DNA from: Mesorhizobium sp. GbtcB19
Lineage (GTDB): Bacteria; Pseudomonadota; Alphaproteobacteria; Rhizobiales; Rhizobiaceae
Assembly: GCF_019091085.1 (NCBI RefSeq)
Contig: NZ_JAGXJY010000022.1
Coordinates: 1 to 64,000, forward strand
Reading direction: 5' to 3'
DNA length: 64,000 nucleotides
Shown here piece by piece: positions 8,205-17,210 of the stretch (the first letter of the stretch is position 1; every line of letters starts with the position of its first letter). The translations under genes were made by a program, and so were the position numbers. The notes under the pieces were generated by a model that had not been told where the DNA came from, searched no databases, and saw only the letters and a list, made by a program, of their open reading frames with translations.

Positions 8205-9221
8205 ATGCTTGCAACCGTTCTGCACAAGCCCGGCGACATCCGCTGCGAGGAAATCGCCGATCCGAAAATCCTGCGTCCGACCGACGCTATCATCAAGCTG
8301 TCGGCGAGCTGCATCTGCGGCTCGGATCTGTGGCCTTATCGCGGCCTGCAGCCGGTGAACGCCCCGCAGCATATGGGCCATGAATATTGCGGCATCGTCG
8401 TCGAGGTGGGGGCGGAAGTACGCACGGTCCGCCCCGGCCAGTTTGTGGTCGGCTCGTTCTGCCTTTCCGACAACACCTGTCCGCATTGCCGCTTCGGCTT
8501 CCAGTCCTCCTGCGAGCAGCGCGAATTCATGTCGGGGGCGCAGGCGCCCTATGCCCGCGTGCCGCTGGCCGACGGCACGCTGGTCGCGACCGCCGAAGTG
8601 CCGCCGGCCGAGCTGGTGCCCGACCTTCTGGCCGTCTCCGATGTGCTCGGCACCGGCTGGTACGCGGCTGACGCCGCCGAGGTGCGCGAGGGATCGACGG
8701 TGGTCGTCGTCGGCGACGGCGCGGTTGGCCTGATGGGCGTGCTGGCGGCGAAGGAGATGGGCGCGGCGCGCATCATCGCCATGAGCCGCCACGAGAGCCG
8801 CCAGAAGCTCGCCCGCGAGTTCGGCGCCACCGACATCGTCGCCGAACGCGGCGAGGAGGGGATCGCGCGCATCAAGGACCTCACCGGCGGCGTCGGTGCT
8901 GACTCGGTGCTGGAATGCGTCGGCACGGGAGAATCCTTCGACCAGGCCCTGGCCTGCTCGCGCCCCGGCGGCACGATCGGCTATGTCGGCGTGCCGCATG
9001 GCGTGAGCTTCGACGGCCAGAAACTGTTCTTCGGCCAGAAGCGCATGCTGGGCGGCCCGGCGCCGGTGCGCCGCTTCCTGCCCGACCTGATGGATCGGGT
9101 GCTCCAAGGCAGGATCAAGCCCGGCAAGGTCTTTGACCTGAAACTGCCGCTGGCCGAGGTCGCGGAAGGCTACCGCGCCATGGACGAACGCCGCGCCATC
9201 AAGGTCATGCTCGAGGTTTAG
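8205..9221 (+). CDS. Zinc-dependent alcohol dehydrogenase (MDR family)
   Basis: A 338-residue cytosolic enzyme. The catalytic zinc site is seen as CGSDLW and GHEYCGIV, the structural-zinc region as DNTCPHCRFGFQSSC, and the NAD(P) loop as VVGDGAVGLMGVLAA. The sequence is of the broad Zn-ADH type that oxidises secondary alcohols or polyols; the substrate is not evident. GAAAGGAG stands just ahead of the ATG. It is the second gene of the cupin unit. Confidence 0.93.
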   Translation: MLATVLHKPGDIRCEEIADPKILRPTDAIIKLSASCICGSDLWPYRGLQPVNAPQHMGHEYCGIVVEVGAEVRTVRPGQFVVGSFCLSDNTCPHCRFGFQSSCEQREFMSGAQAPYARVPLADGTLVATAEVPPAELVPDLLAVSDVLGTGWYAADAAEVREGSTVVVVGDGAVGLMGVLAAKEMGAARIIAMSRHESRQKLAREFGATDIVAERGEEGIARIKDLTGGVGADSVLECVGTGESFDQALACSRPGGTIGYVGVPHGVSFDGQKLFFGQKRMLGGPAPVRRFLPDLMDRVLQGRIKPGKVFDLKLPLAEVAEGYRAMDERRAIKVMLEV

Positions 9222-9282
9222 ACGTTGCCGTAGCTGCCAGCCTTGCCGCTCGCGGCAATGGCTGGGGCCACGTGGCCTTTGG

Positions 9283-9804
9283 TCAGCGCTCGGGAACCAC
9301 CGTCCACAGTTTTTTGGCGAAGCCGCGCTTGTCGAGCTGCCACGAATTGCCGGCAACCACCGCCTTGCCGCTCGCGCATTTGTAGGAATAGACGGCGTCG
9401 TGGCCGGTCGCGAAAGCGGGCACGACGTCGGCATTCGGATTGGCCTTGCAGAATTCGTCGGCGCCCGGATTGTCGCGCGCGGTGTTCATCTTGGCGCAGG
9501 GCAGGTTGGCGCCGACGAAGCAGGCCAGCACCTTGCCGTTCATGCAGCGGTAACTGGCCTGGGTCTGCAACTCCTGCTCCTGCAGCGCGCTCGTGGCGTC
9601 GGGAAACAGCCTTTTGAACGCCTTGACCGTGCCGCCGTAGAGTTCGTGTGAATAGGGGCGGATCGTGTCGTCGTTCTTCACCTGACGGCAAAGCTTGTAG
9701 AGATCGTCCGCAGGCGCGGCCTTGGCAGTCGCGGCGCCGGCAACAAAGGCCGACAGCAGCGCGAACGCAAGCAAGCCGATTGTCGAAAGGCGAAACGCAT
9801 TCAT
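9283..9804 (-). CDS. Secreted cysteine-containing protein of unknown function
   Basis: A 173-residue protein. It starts MNAFRLSTIGLLAFALLSA with a classical signal peptide ending near AKAAPADD. The mature region has spaced cysteines (KLCRQV, YRCMNG, LACFVG, LPCAKM, EFCKAN, YKCASG), suggesting periplasmic disulfides, and ends KKLWTVVPER. GAGGAGGT lies just before the ATG at 9804. I know no function for this type. It stands alone, divergent from the cupin at 9886. Confidence 0.82.
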   Translation of the reverse strand: MNAFRLSTIGLLAFALLSAFVAGAATAKAAPADDLYKLCRQVKNDDTIRPYSHELYGGTVKAFKRLFPDATSALQEQELQTQASYRCMNGKVLACFVGANLPCAKMNTARDNPGADEFCKANPNADVVPAFATGHDAVYSYKCASGKAVVAGNSWQLDKRGFAKKLWTVVPER

Positions 9805-9885
9805 TGTGACCTCCTCGGGGTGACCGGAGCAAAAGGCGCGGAAAACCGTTAGACCCGATGATTGAGGATGCAGGAAGGGGCAAGG

Positions 9886-10416
9886 ATGGCGCAACTGGTC
9901 AAAAAGCTCGAACCGCTTGCTTTTCGCTTTGCCGATGACGGGCTGGTGCCCAACCATCCCCGCTGGCCGATGCTCATCTATCCCGGCGCGGTGGAACTGC
10001 CGGACGACGTCGATCCGGCCGCCGTCTTCGAGGATGTTTTCGCCGCCAATGGCTGGGGCAACAGCTGGCGTAACGGCATCTACAGCTTCGTCCACTATCA
10101 TTCGCGCATCCATGAGGTGCTGGGCATCGCGCGCGGCTCGGCAGAAGTCCACTTCGGCGGCGACAGGGGCAAGGTGCTCGAGGTCGAGGCGGGCGACGTG
10201 GCAATCCTGCCGGCCGGCACCGGCCACCAGCGGCTGTCGGCGTCCGCCGATCTGCTTGTCGTCGGCGCCTATCCGCCCTTCGGCACATACGATCTGTGCC
10301 GGAGCCCGGAGCAGCACGCCGAGGCGCTGCGCACGATCCCGAAAGTCGGCCGTCCCGACAAGGACCCGGTCTATGGCGGCGATGGTCCGCTGCTGAAGGC
10401 ATGGAGCGAAGGCTGA
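9886..10416 (+). CDS. Cupin-fold protein (YjlB-like)
   Basis: A 176-residue protein with one cupin core: SFVHYHSRIHEVLGI as motif 1 (His, His, Glu) and VEAGDVAILPAGTGHQRL as motif 2. The surrounding text (MLIYPGAVELP, NGWGNSWRNGIY, VGAYPP, PVYGGDGPLLKAW) is that of the YjlB-like family, for which no activity is established. ATG at 9886 is used; the frame extends 8 codons upstream without a better ribosome site. Confidence 0.87.
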   Translation: MAQLVKKLEPLAFRFADDGLVPNHPRWPMLIYPGAVELPDDVDPAAVFEDVFAANGWGNSWRNGIYSFVHYHSRIHEVLGIARGSAEVHFGGDRGKVLEVEAGDVAILPAGTGHQRLSASADLLVVGAYPPFGTYDLCRSPEQHAEALRTIPKVGRPDKDPVYGGDGPLLKAWSEG

Positions 10417-10480
10417 AATGGCAATCGCGACCGGCAAGGCGGCGGCGCAACGACCGGAGTAAAAATCAAAAACGCTCCGC

Positions 10481-10840
10481 CTACGGATAATGCTCCTTCT
10501 TCGGCGCATAGATTGCCGGATCGAAATCCAGGTCCTTCGGCAGCGGTTGGCTCGAGCATTGCAGATGCATCTGGCGGGCAAGCAGCCGGCGCTGCTGCTG
10601 CTCATGCTCCTTGATCGCCGCCACCATCCCCATGCTGTAAGGCCCAAGCAACACGCCCATGCCCCAGCCGGGATGGTCCTTCTCGCGCTGCGCATAATCC
10701 GCGGCCGCCGCGCGGGCCTGCTGGCATTCCGGCGATGCCCATTTCGGATCCTGCTGCGAAAGCGAGGCGCCATAATCGACCGGCGAGGACACGCATCCCG
10801 CTATTGCCGCGCAGAGCGCGACGGTCACCGCAATTCTCAT
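10481..10840 (-). CDS. Small putative lipoprotein
   Basis: A 119-residue protein with signal peptide MRIAVTVALCAAIAGC, where AIAGC is a lipobox for lipid attachment at Cys16. The mature part contains a membrane-like segment (GMGVLLGPYSMGMVAAI) followed by a charged helix rich in Glu/Gln/Arg (KEHEQQQRRLLARQ). Probably an envelope lipoprotein; function unknown. Confidence 0.8.
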   Translation of the reverse strand: MRIAVTVALCAAIAGCVSSPVDYGASLSQQDPKWASPECQQARAAAADYAQREKDHPGWGMGVLLGPYSMGMVAAIKEHEQQQRRLLARQMHLQCSSQPLPKDLDFDPAIYAPKKEHYP

Positions 10841-11030
10841 CCGTGAGTCCCCGCTAATTTAGGCCGGACAGTACACGGAACGCCTCTTCGCACAAGCGAG
10901 ATGGCGGCGAAAGGCGGGGGAAGACCGGACAAACGCCGTCGCCGTCCTTCGAGAGTTTTTTCGCCGCCTCGTTCCGTTTCCAGTCGCCATTTCGTCCTTG
11001 GTTGCATCCGCAACGAAAAGGAGAGCCGCA

Positions 11031-11345
11031 ATGGCTGGAATGGTCGTCATCTACAAGCAGCCGGCTGACGCGCAAGCCTTCGACAGGCACTATTTCGAGA
11101 CGCATATACCGCTGGCCAAGAAGATACCGGGCCTGAGGAAATACGAGGTCAGCCGGGGGCCGATCACGGTGCTTGCCGGACCGTCCGATGTCTACCTGAT
11201 CGGGACGCTGCATTTCGACGATCTCGACGCGATGAAGAAGGGTTTCGCGAGCCCGGAGGGAAAAGCCGCCGGCGTGGACCGCCGCCTCTACGCACCCGAC
11301 GAGTCGGGGGTTCAGATGTTCATTTTCGACAGCCGGGAGGTTTAG
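11031..11345 (+). CDS. EthD-family small protein
   Basis: A 104-residue dimeric ferredoxin-like alpha/beta-barrel protein. The EthD signature region is present: MVVIYKQPADAQAFDRHYFETHIPLAKKIPG, then KYEVSRG and a C-terminal MFIFDS strand. Members either support ether-degrading cytochromes P450 or act as small isomerases/dehydratases; no such P450 lies nearby, so the role is open. AAAAGGAG is 8 bases ahead of the ATG. Confidence 0.88.
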   Translation: MAGMVVIYKQPADAQAFDRHYFETHIPLAKKIPGLRKYEVSRGPITVLAGPSDVYLIGTLHFDDLDAMKKGFASPEGKAAGVDRRLYAPDESGVQMFIFDSREV

Positions 11346-11513
11346 AATCCGTGGCCGAAAATGGGGCGATCCGTCCGCGGGCTGCGACCGGCTTGTCTGG
11401 CCGACATAGGCGGGCCACCGGTGGCACAGGACAGAGCCGGGCGCATAGGCTATTAGGCGGTTCACCGGTCGTAGGCGAAACACGTAAAAACAGTACCGGC
11501 GAAAGGTTTGGCC

Positions 11514-11972
11514 TTGGCAAGCGAGAATGACCTGACCGGCGGTTGCCAATGCGGCGCCATCCGCTATCGCATCGGCGGCCGACTCACCAAGCCGCATGTC
11601 TGCCATTGCCGCACGTGCCAGAAGGCGGTGGGCGCGCCGTTCTGGGCGCTGGCCGAAACCGACGCGGCGTCCTTCGCCTGGACCCGAGGCGAGCCGGCCT
11701 GGTTCCGCTCGTCCGAAGCGGTCGAACGCGGTTTCTGCGCCAGGTGCGGAACCTCGCTGCATTTCCGCTATGTCGGCGCCGACCGGCTCGATGTGGCGCT
11801 GGCCAGCCTCGACGACCCGGAAGCGATCGCGCCGGAGCAGGAATTCGGCTGCGAAAGCCGCATCGCCTGGCTGGACCATATCGGCAGCCTGCCGCGGTCG
11901 ACCACCGAGGCGACCACGCCGGCGGCGGCGCTGGAGACCTATGCCAGCCGCCAGCATCCCGACCATGATTGA
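11514..11972 (+). CDS. GFA-family (glutathione-dependent formaldehyde-activating-like) protein
   Basis: A zinc-binding protein of about 152 residues. The CENP-V/GFA cysteine pattern is complete: GGCQCGAIRY, CHCRTCQK and FCARCGTSLHF. Some family members condense formaldehyde with glutathione; most are uncharacterised. No ATG is near the start of homology. The TTG at 11514 has AAAGG at suitable distance; TTG at 11508 is the alternative. Confidence 0.88.
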   Translation: MASENDLTGGCQCGAIRYRIGGRLTKPHVCHCRTCQKAVGAPFWALAETDAASFAWTRGEPAWFRSSEAVERGFCARCGTSLHFRYVGADRLDVALASLDDPEAIAPEQEFGCESRIAWLDHIGSLPRSTTEATTPAAALETYASRQHPDHD

Positions 11973-12239
11973 AGGCAGGCGCCTGGCGCGCTTTCGAAAC
12001 TCCTGGCGATCCGCTCTTGCGTGATCCGCACTTGCTGGCGGGAGAATCGAAGCATCGCCGTGATGCCGACGCTGCGCTAGCAATCTAGATCCCGTCGGCC
12101 GCCGTCGGCGGCGAGCCTCACTGATCCGATTTTGCAAGGCGTCTCGTTTTCTTGACCTGGCGTCTCATTTCTTTCGCACCGCCTTGCAGGCCGTGACGCG
12201 TCCGCGAATTGTCCGGTTGTTTTCAGGGGAGACGGACGG
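11973..12239. promoter_or_regulatory. Leader region of the autotransporter gene with a 16-base direct repeat
   Basis: No gene is seen in these 267 bases. At 12138-12153 and 12159-12174 there are two near-copies of a 16-base unit beginning GGCGTCTC and ending in T-rich sequence, 21 bases apart, i.e. on the same face of the helix. This suggests paired binding of a regulator ahead of the autotransporter. The role is inference only. Confidence 0.35.
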
Positions 12240-15002
12240 GTGGGCGACGAAACGGCAACGGCAGAGCGGCCAGATGAAAGTCCTGTGGCTTCGACACCTC
12301 CCGCGTTTGCGCGCGGACGTCGAACTTTCCCCGATGCGCGCCGAGCCGTTGTTCGGCGCGGCATCACGCGAAGCGTGGCGCTACTGCTCCTGGCAAGCGC
12401 AACATTCGACGTCGCTCCTGCGCTCGCGGATGGCGGCGCGGGTGGTTCCATTAACCCTGGCGGTGCTGCCGGAGTGGATAGTGCGACCGGCGCAGGTGGC
12501 AAGGGTGGAGATGGCGCCGGCAGCGGCTATGGCGGCGGCGGGGGTGGTGGTGGCGCGGGGGTGGCCGGTGGCAGTGGTGGCGCCGGCTCTGGGCTCTTCG
12601 GACCGCCCGGCGGTGGCGGACCGATCGCGGGAGCCTCGGGCGGAGACGGCACGGACGCCGTATTCGAGACAAACTCCGGCGGTGGCGGTGGCGGCGGCGC
12701 TCACGGCTTCGTCGGCGCCACGCTTCCCCTCGCGACCGCGACCGGCGGCAAAGGTGGCAATGGCGGCGCGGGAGGGTTTCTTCTCAGCGGCGGTGGCGGT
12801 GGCGGTGCGGGCGGCTATGGCGCGGTGGTGGCCGGTTCGGGCGACCTCGGAACGCTCGGCCTGGCGGTTACGGGAGGCAAGGGCGGCAACGGCGGAAGCG
12901 CCCACCAAGGCGTCGGCGGCAGTGGCGGCAGCGGTGGAACCGGGTTGCTGCTCACCGATCTCGGCGGGATCACGATCACCATCGGCAGCGCGGTGTCCGG
13001 CGGCAATGGCGGCGCAGCCGGAATCGGCACCATGGCGGGGGCCGCGCCTGGCGCGGGCGGCGCCGGCCTCGTCGGCGGCAATCTGACCATCACCAATGCC
13101 GGGAGCATCTCGGGCGGACTGAGCGGCGACGGCGTGATGCGCGCCGCCAGCATCGTCTTCACCGGCGGCGACAATGTCCTCACCTTCGCCAACACCTTGT
13201 CCGGCCTTACCGGCGCCATCTCCCTTACCGGCTCGCTCACCTTCCAACAGTCGACGGCCGCGATCCTCGACCAGGCCATCACCGGCAGCGGGTCGGTGAC
13301 CAAAGCCGGCAGCGCCACGCTGATCCTGTCTGGGACAAGCACCTATACCGGTGCGACGACGGTAAGCGCGGGCATGCTCGGTGTGACCGGTTCCATCGCG
13401 GCGTCGTCACTGACCACGGTTGAAAGCGGCGCCTATCTTGCCGGTAACGGCAGCATCGGCGCCACGGTGGTCAATTCCGGGGGATTCCTCACGGCGGGCG
13501 ACGGCACGCCCGGATCCTCGATGACGCTCTCAAGCCTTACGATGCAGTCGGGCGCCTATTATGGCGTGGTCGTCGATCCGACGTCTTCCTCTTCCGCCAA
13601 CGTCACCAACAACGCCTCGCTCGGCGGCGCCACCGTCTTCCCGCTTTTTGCCACCGGCAGTTATGTCGCGAAGCAGTACACGATCCTGACCGCCGGCAGC
13701 ATCACCGGGGAGTTCGACGCTACAACGCTCAACGGCAACCTGCCGTCCGGCTTCCACACCTCGCTCAGCTATGACCAGACGCATGCCTATCTCGATCTCG
13801 AGTTGAATTTCGTTCCGCCGCCGGGCTCTGGGCTTTCCGTCAACCAGCAGAATGTCGCCGACGCCGTCGTCGGCTACTTCGACACCAACGGCAGCATCCC
13901 GATCGTGTTCGGCGGCCTGACGCCCGCCGGGCTGACCCAGCTTTCCGGCGAGGTCGGCACCGGCGCTGAGCAGGCGACCTTCTATGCCATGGACCAGTTC
14001 CTGGGCCTGATCACCGATCCGTTCATTACCGGGCGCGGCGTTCCGGTTGGCGGCGCTTCCGACACTCAAGCCACGGGCGGCCTGGGCTATGCCGAAGAAG
14101 GCGAGGCCAAGCACGACGCCTACGCGGCGTTGTCCAATGAGGCGTCGCGGCCGGTCGAACAGGGTTGGCGCGCCTGGGCGGCGGGCTATGGCGGCTCGCA
14201 ACTGACTGACGGCAATGCAATTGTCGGGTCGAACGACACCCGCACCAGTCTCTACGGCTTCGCCGCCGGCGCCGACTATCACCTGTCGCCCGATACGGTC
14301 GCCGGCTTCGCTGTGGCCGGCGGCGGCACGCGCTTCAGCGTCGATGGTCAGGGCAGCGGCCGCTCCGACCTGTTCCAGGCTGGCGCTTTCTTCCGTCACA
14401 ATGCAGGCGCCGCCTACCTGACCGGCGCGCTGGCCTATGGCTGGCAGGATTTCACCACCGACCGGTTCGTGACCGTGTCCGGCACCGACCACCTGCGCGG
14501 TGAATTCGATGCCAATGCGTGGTCCGGCCGCCTCGAAGGCGGCTATCGCCTTGCCGCCGGCGGCATCGGCTTTACGCCCTACGCGGCGGCCCAGTTCACC
14601 GCCTTCGACATGCCCTCCTATGCCGAGCAGGCGGTCGGCGGCAGCGCCGATACCTTCGCGCTGGCTTACAACGCCAGAAACCTCACCGACACCCGCGCCG
14701 AGCTCGGCCTGCGCATGGACAGGTCCTTTGCCATGGCCGACGGCGATCTGACGCTGCGCGGACGCCTGGCCTGGGCGCATGACTTCAATCCGGACAGGAA
14801 CCTGACCGCGACCTTCCAGACGCTGCCCGGCGCCAGCTTCGTCGTCAACGGCGCGGCCATGGCGCAGGACTCCGCGCTGGTGACGGCGGCGGTCGAGAGG
14901 AAATGGCTGAACGGCTGGTCGGTGGCGGCAAGCTTCGAGGGCGAGTTCTCCGACGTCACCCGATCCTATTCCGGCAAGGGGGTTCTACGCTATGCGTGGT
15001 GA
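12240..15002 (+). CDS. Glycine-rich autotransporter (type V secretion)
   Basis: A 920-residue outer-membrane/surface protein. An extended signal peptide (about residues 35-65: RRGITRSVALLLLASATF… ending PALADGG) is followed by a ~230-residue passenger section made of Gly-Gly-rich repeats (GGKGGNGG, GGGGGGAGG types). Next comes a beta-helix part with a passenger-associated repeat (GSVTKAGSATLILSG…TGATTVSAGML) near 350-390. The last ~280 residues form the autotransporter beta-barrel, starting around GWRAWAAGYGG and ending in the aromatic RYAW that BamA-assembled barrels need. The GTG at 12240 is the only good start before the signal peptide. The passenger's target is unknown. Confidence 0.92.
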   Translation: MGDETATAERPDESPVASTPPAFARGRRTFPDARRAVVRRGITRSVALLLLASATFDVAPALADGGAGGSINPGGAAGVDSATGAGGKGGDGAGSGYGGGGGGGGAGVAGGSGGAGSGLFGPPGGGGPIAGASGGDGTDAVFETNSGGGGGGGAHGFVGATLPLATATGGKGGNGGAGGFLLSGGGGGGAGGYGAVVAGSGDLGTLGLAVTGGKGGNGGSAHQGVGGSGGSGGTGLLLTDLGGITITIGSAVSGGNGGAAGIGTMAGAAPGAGGAGLVGGNLTITNAGSISGGLSGDGVMRAASIVFTGGDNVLTFANTLSGLTGAISLTGSLTFQQSTAAILDQAITGSGSVTKAGSATLILSGTSTYTGATTVSAGMLGVTGSIAASSLTTVESGAYLAGNGSIGATVVNSGGFLTAGDGTPGSSMTLSSLTMQSGAYYGVVVDPTSSSSANVTNNASLGGATVFPLFATGSYVAKQYTILTAGSITGEFDATTLNGNLPSGFHTSLSYDQTHAYLDLELNFVPPPGSGLSVNQQNVADAVVGYFDTNGSIPIVFGGLTPAGLTQLSGEVGTGAEQATFYAMDQFLGLITDPFITGRGVPVGGASDTQATGGLGYAEEGEAKHDAYAALSNEASRPVEQGWRAWAAGYGGSQLTDGNAIVGSNDTRTSLYGFAAGADYHLSPDTVAGFAVAGGGTRFSVDGQGSGRSDLFQAGAFFRHNAGAAYLTGALAYGWQDFTTDRFVTVSGTDHLRGEFDANAWSGRLEGGYRLAAGGIGFTPYAAAQFTAFDMPSYAEQAVGGSADTFALAYNARNLTDTRAELGLRMDRSFAMADGDLTLRGRLAWAHDFNPDRNLTATFQTLPGASFVVNGAAMAQDSALVTAAVERKWLNGWSVAASFEGEFSDVTRSYSGKGVLRYAW

Positions 15003-15008
15003 CGCCGT

Positions 15009-16157
15009 TTACCCTAGAAGATTGCGCGCCGTGCGCATGAAAATCCGCGCGCCGATCGGGATCAGGTCGTCGGGAAAGTCGTAGTCGGGATTGTGGAGCG
15101 AAGGGTACTTTTCGCCGGCGCCGAGGAAGAACATCGCCGACTTGGCGCTGTGGCCGAAAATGCCGAAATCCTCCGAGGCGCGCATCGGCAAGCTCGCCTC
15201 GCTGCGCGCAACGCCTTCCTCGTCGAGCGCGCGGTTGAGATGCTCGACCGCGTCCGGCGCGTTGACGCTGGCGACAAAGATCTCGTGATAGTCGAAGCGC
15301 GCGCCGAGGCCGTGTTTGGCGGCGATTTCCGCCGCGAGCGCTTCGGCTGAGGCGGCCAGCTCGGCCATGCGTTCGTCGCGGCGGGTGCGCAACGTCGCCC
15401 ACACTTCGGCATAGCCCGGCGCGATGCCGAACACGGCTTCACCCATCGAGCAATGGGTAACGGTGATCATGCCGAAATCGTCGTCCGCGAAAGTGCCGCG
15501 CCCGAGCGGGGGCAGCGCCGGCATAAGCGCGCTCACCGCCGGCATCGGCGAGATGCCGGTTTCGGGCATCGAGGAATGCGCGGTCTTGCCTTCGAGCACG
15601 ATGCGCATGCCGCGCGAGGCGCAGTTGACGGTGCCGGCCTTGAGCCGCACCTCGCCGAACGGCACGCCCGGCAGATTGTGCAACGAGAAGGCGAAGTCCG
15701 GCGCGATCTCGGCAAAACGCGGATCGGCGACGACGCCGGCGGCGCCATTACCGGTCTCCTCCGCCGGTTGAAACATTAGCACGACGCGCCCGCGCGCCGG
15801 CCTGTCGCGCCCGAACTGGCGGCCGAGCGCGGCCAGGATCGCGGTGTGCCCGTCATGCCCGCACATATGCGACTTGCCCGGCACCTGCGATGAATGCGCG
15901 ACGCCCGAAAGCTCCTCGATCGGCAACGCGTCGAGTTCCGAGCGGAACAGCACCGTCGGCCCGGCCTGCCCGCTGTCATAGACCGCCGCCACGCCGTGCC
16001 CACCCAAGCCCGTCAGCACCTTGTCCGGCCCGGTATCGGCGAGGAAGGCGACAACTTCGCTGGCCGTCTTTTCCTCCTCGTTGGAAATCTCCGGCTGCCG
16101 ATGCAGCTTGCGCCGCCATTCGGTGAGTTCGATGAGGTCTCGGTTTGTGAGGGTCAT
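15009..16157 (-). CDS. M20-family amidohydrolase (hippurate/N-acyl-amino-acid hydrolase type)
   Basis: A 382-residue metallo-hydrolase. The start (LTEWRRKLHRQPEISNEEEKTA) and the metal site CGHDGHTAI, QPAEETGNGA, GxxNCASRGM and the late MRASEDFGIFG are those of the M20D amidohydrolase group (HipO/IAA-amino-acid hydrolase-like). It would release an amino acid from an N-acylated form in the cytosol. ATG at 16157 gives the standard N-terminus; the frame continues 28 codons upstream with non-family sequence. Its stop lies 6 bases from that of the convergent autotransporter gene. Confidence 0.92.
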   Translation of the reverse strand: MTLTNRDLIELTEWRRKLHRQPEISNEEEKTASEVVAFLADTGPDKVLTGLGGHGVAAVYDSGQAGPTVLFRSELDALPIEELSGVAHSSQVPGKSHMCGHDGHTAILAALGRQFGRDRPARGRVVLMFQPAEETGNGAAGVVADPRFAEIAPDFAFSLHNLPGVPFGEVRLKAGTVNCASRGMRIVLEGKTAHSSMPETGISPMPAVSALMPALPPLGRGTFADDDFGMITVTHCSMGEAVFGIAPGYAEVWATLRTRRDERMAELAASAEALAAEIAAKHGLGARFDYHEIFVASVNAPDAVEHLNRALDEEGVARSEASLPMRASEDFGIFGHSAKSAMFFLGAGEKYPSLHNPDYDFPDDLIPIGARIFMRTARNLLG

Positions 16158-16345
16158 GGGTTGGGGCTCCGGTTCGGCTTCACTCTTCTGCGGCAACCTC
16201 GATCGCGTCGTCCGAGCTGCAGGCACTATAACCACTCGCATGAAGCCTGATACGCGCTATGCCCGGAAAAGGTAGGTAACATGGCGCCTCCAATGATACC
16301 GACGGGCTAGCGCGAACGCTTATCATCCGCGCCGAACCGTGCGTC

Positions 16346-17179
16346 TCAGTTTCCATTTAATATTTCCTTCAGGCGGCTCTCAGATACGGTGCTGCTTTGG
16401 TTGTCTTCGTCGGTTCCGGGTCCCGCCTCACCTCCCGCCGCGAGCTCGACGAGACGAGGGTCGTTAATCTTTACTCCAGTGGTTGGATGAAAATGAATTT
16501 GACAGTTTGTAGGCCGCCATCTCAAGAGATATTGCGGATTTTTACTGCCAATGATCTTGATGGTCTTAAAGCAATCCGGTAGATGAAGGGGGTAAAGTAG
16601 GTTAAATGTATCACCGGCCTGCTGATAGACTCGCAGTCGCTTGCCCGTTTCGGGGTCGAAGTTAATTCCGTCAGTTCCTAATCCAAGACAAACGGCGGTT
16701 TCCGAAAATCCTCTTGATTTATAACGTGAAAATAATTCTTTGCTTATCGTAACGCCCCACCCATTTGGAACTATGTCGCAGGAAATTGGAAATGGTTTGT
16801 ATCCAAATGCGCTCTGCGGTAGTAAGCCGGCCGAATGTAAGACTTTCACAGAGATGGTTTCTCGGGGGAAGCGGTTTGTGTCGATGCATTGAAGCGAAGA
16901 TTGGAAGACCCAACCCCACGTTCGAAACTCTGAATTCAGGTCGCCAGATACGAGGGCCCAGCTACGCCCGCGGCTGTCTTTTTTCGTATCGTCTACGTAG
17001 ACGAGACGTCCGTTAACAAGTCTGTTTATCACAGTACCGCCCGGGGAATCGCGAACGTTCAAAGTTGCATCGTTTGGATCGGCGATATGACAAGGTGTTC
17101 TAGCGTAGCCGGTTTCGCAGAATTGTAGCGGTAACAGAAGAAATAGAGTGAACAAACATATATCTATAGGGCGATTCAT
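16346..17179 (-). CDS. Secreted SH3-like (SH3b) domain protein paired with the TIR protein
   Basis: A 277-residue protein with a signal peptide (MNRPIDICLFTLFLLLPLQF). A bacterial SH3 domain follows at roughly residues 35-100 (LNVRDSPGG, INRLVNGRLVYV, WALVS, GWVFQSSL). The remaining ~170 residues (VKVLHSAGLL, GWGVTISKELFS, HFHPTTGVKI) are not recognised. AAGGAG stands 7 bases before the ATG at 17179, only 31 bases after the stop of the TIR gene, so the two form one transcript. Base use is visibly A/T-richer than in the flanks, suggesting transfer. SH3b domains often bind cell-wall peptides; here the location is probably the periplasm. Confidence 0.78.
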   Translation of the reverse strand: MNRPIDICLFTLFLLLPLQFCETGYARTPCHIADPNDATLNVRDSPGGTVINRLVNGRLVYVDDTKKDSRGRSWALVSGDLNSEFRTWGWVFQSSLQCIDTNRFPRETISVKVLHSAGLLPQSAFGYKPFPISCDIVPNGWGVTISKELFSRYKSRGFSETAVCLGLGTDGINFDPETGKRLRVYQQAGDTFNLLYPLHLPDCFKTIKIIGSKNPQYLLRWRPTNCQIHFHPTTGVKINDPRLVELAAGGEAGPGTDEDNQSSTVSESRLKEILNGN

Positions 17180-17210
17180 GATTTTCTCCTTAGGCGCGTT
17201 TGCTATTGGT

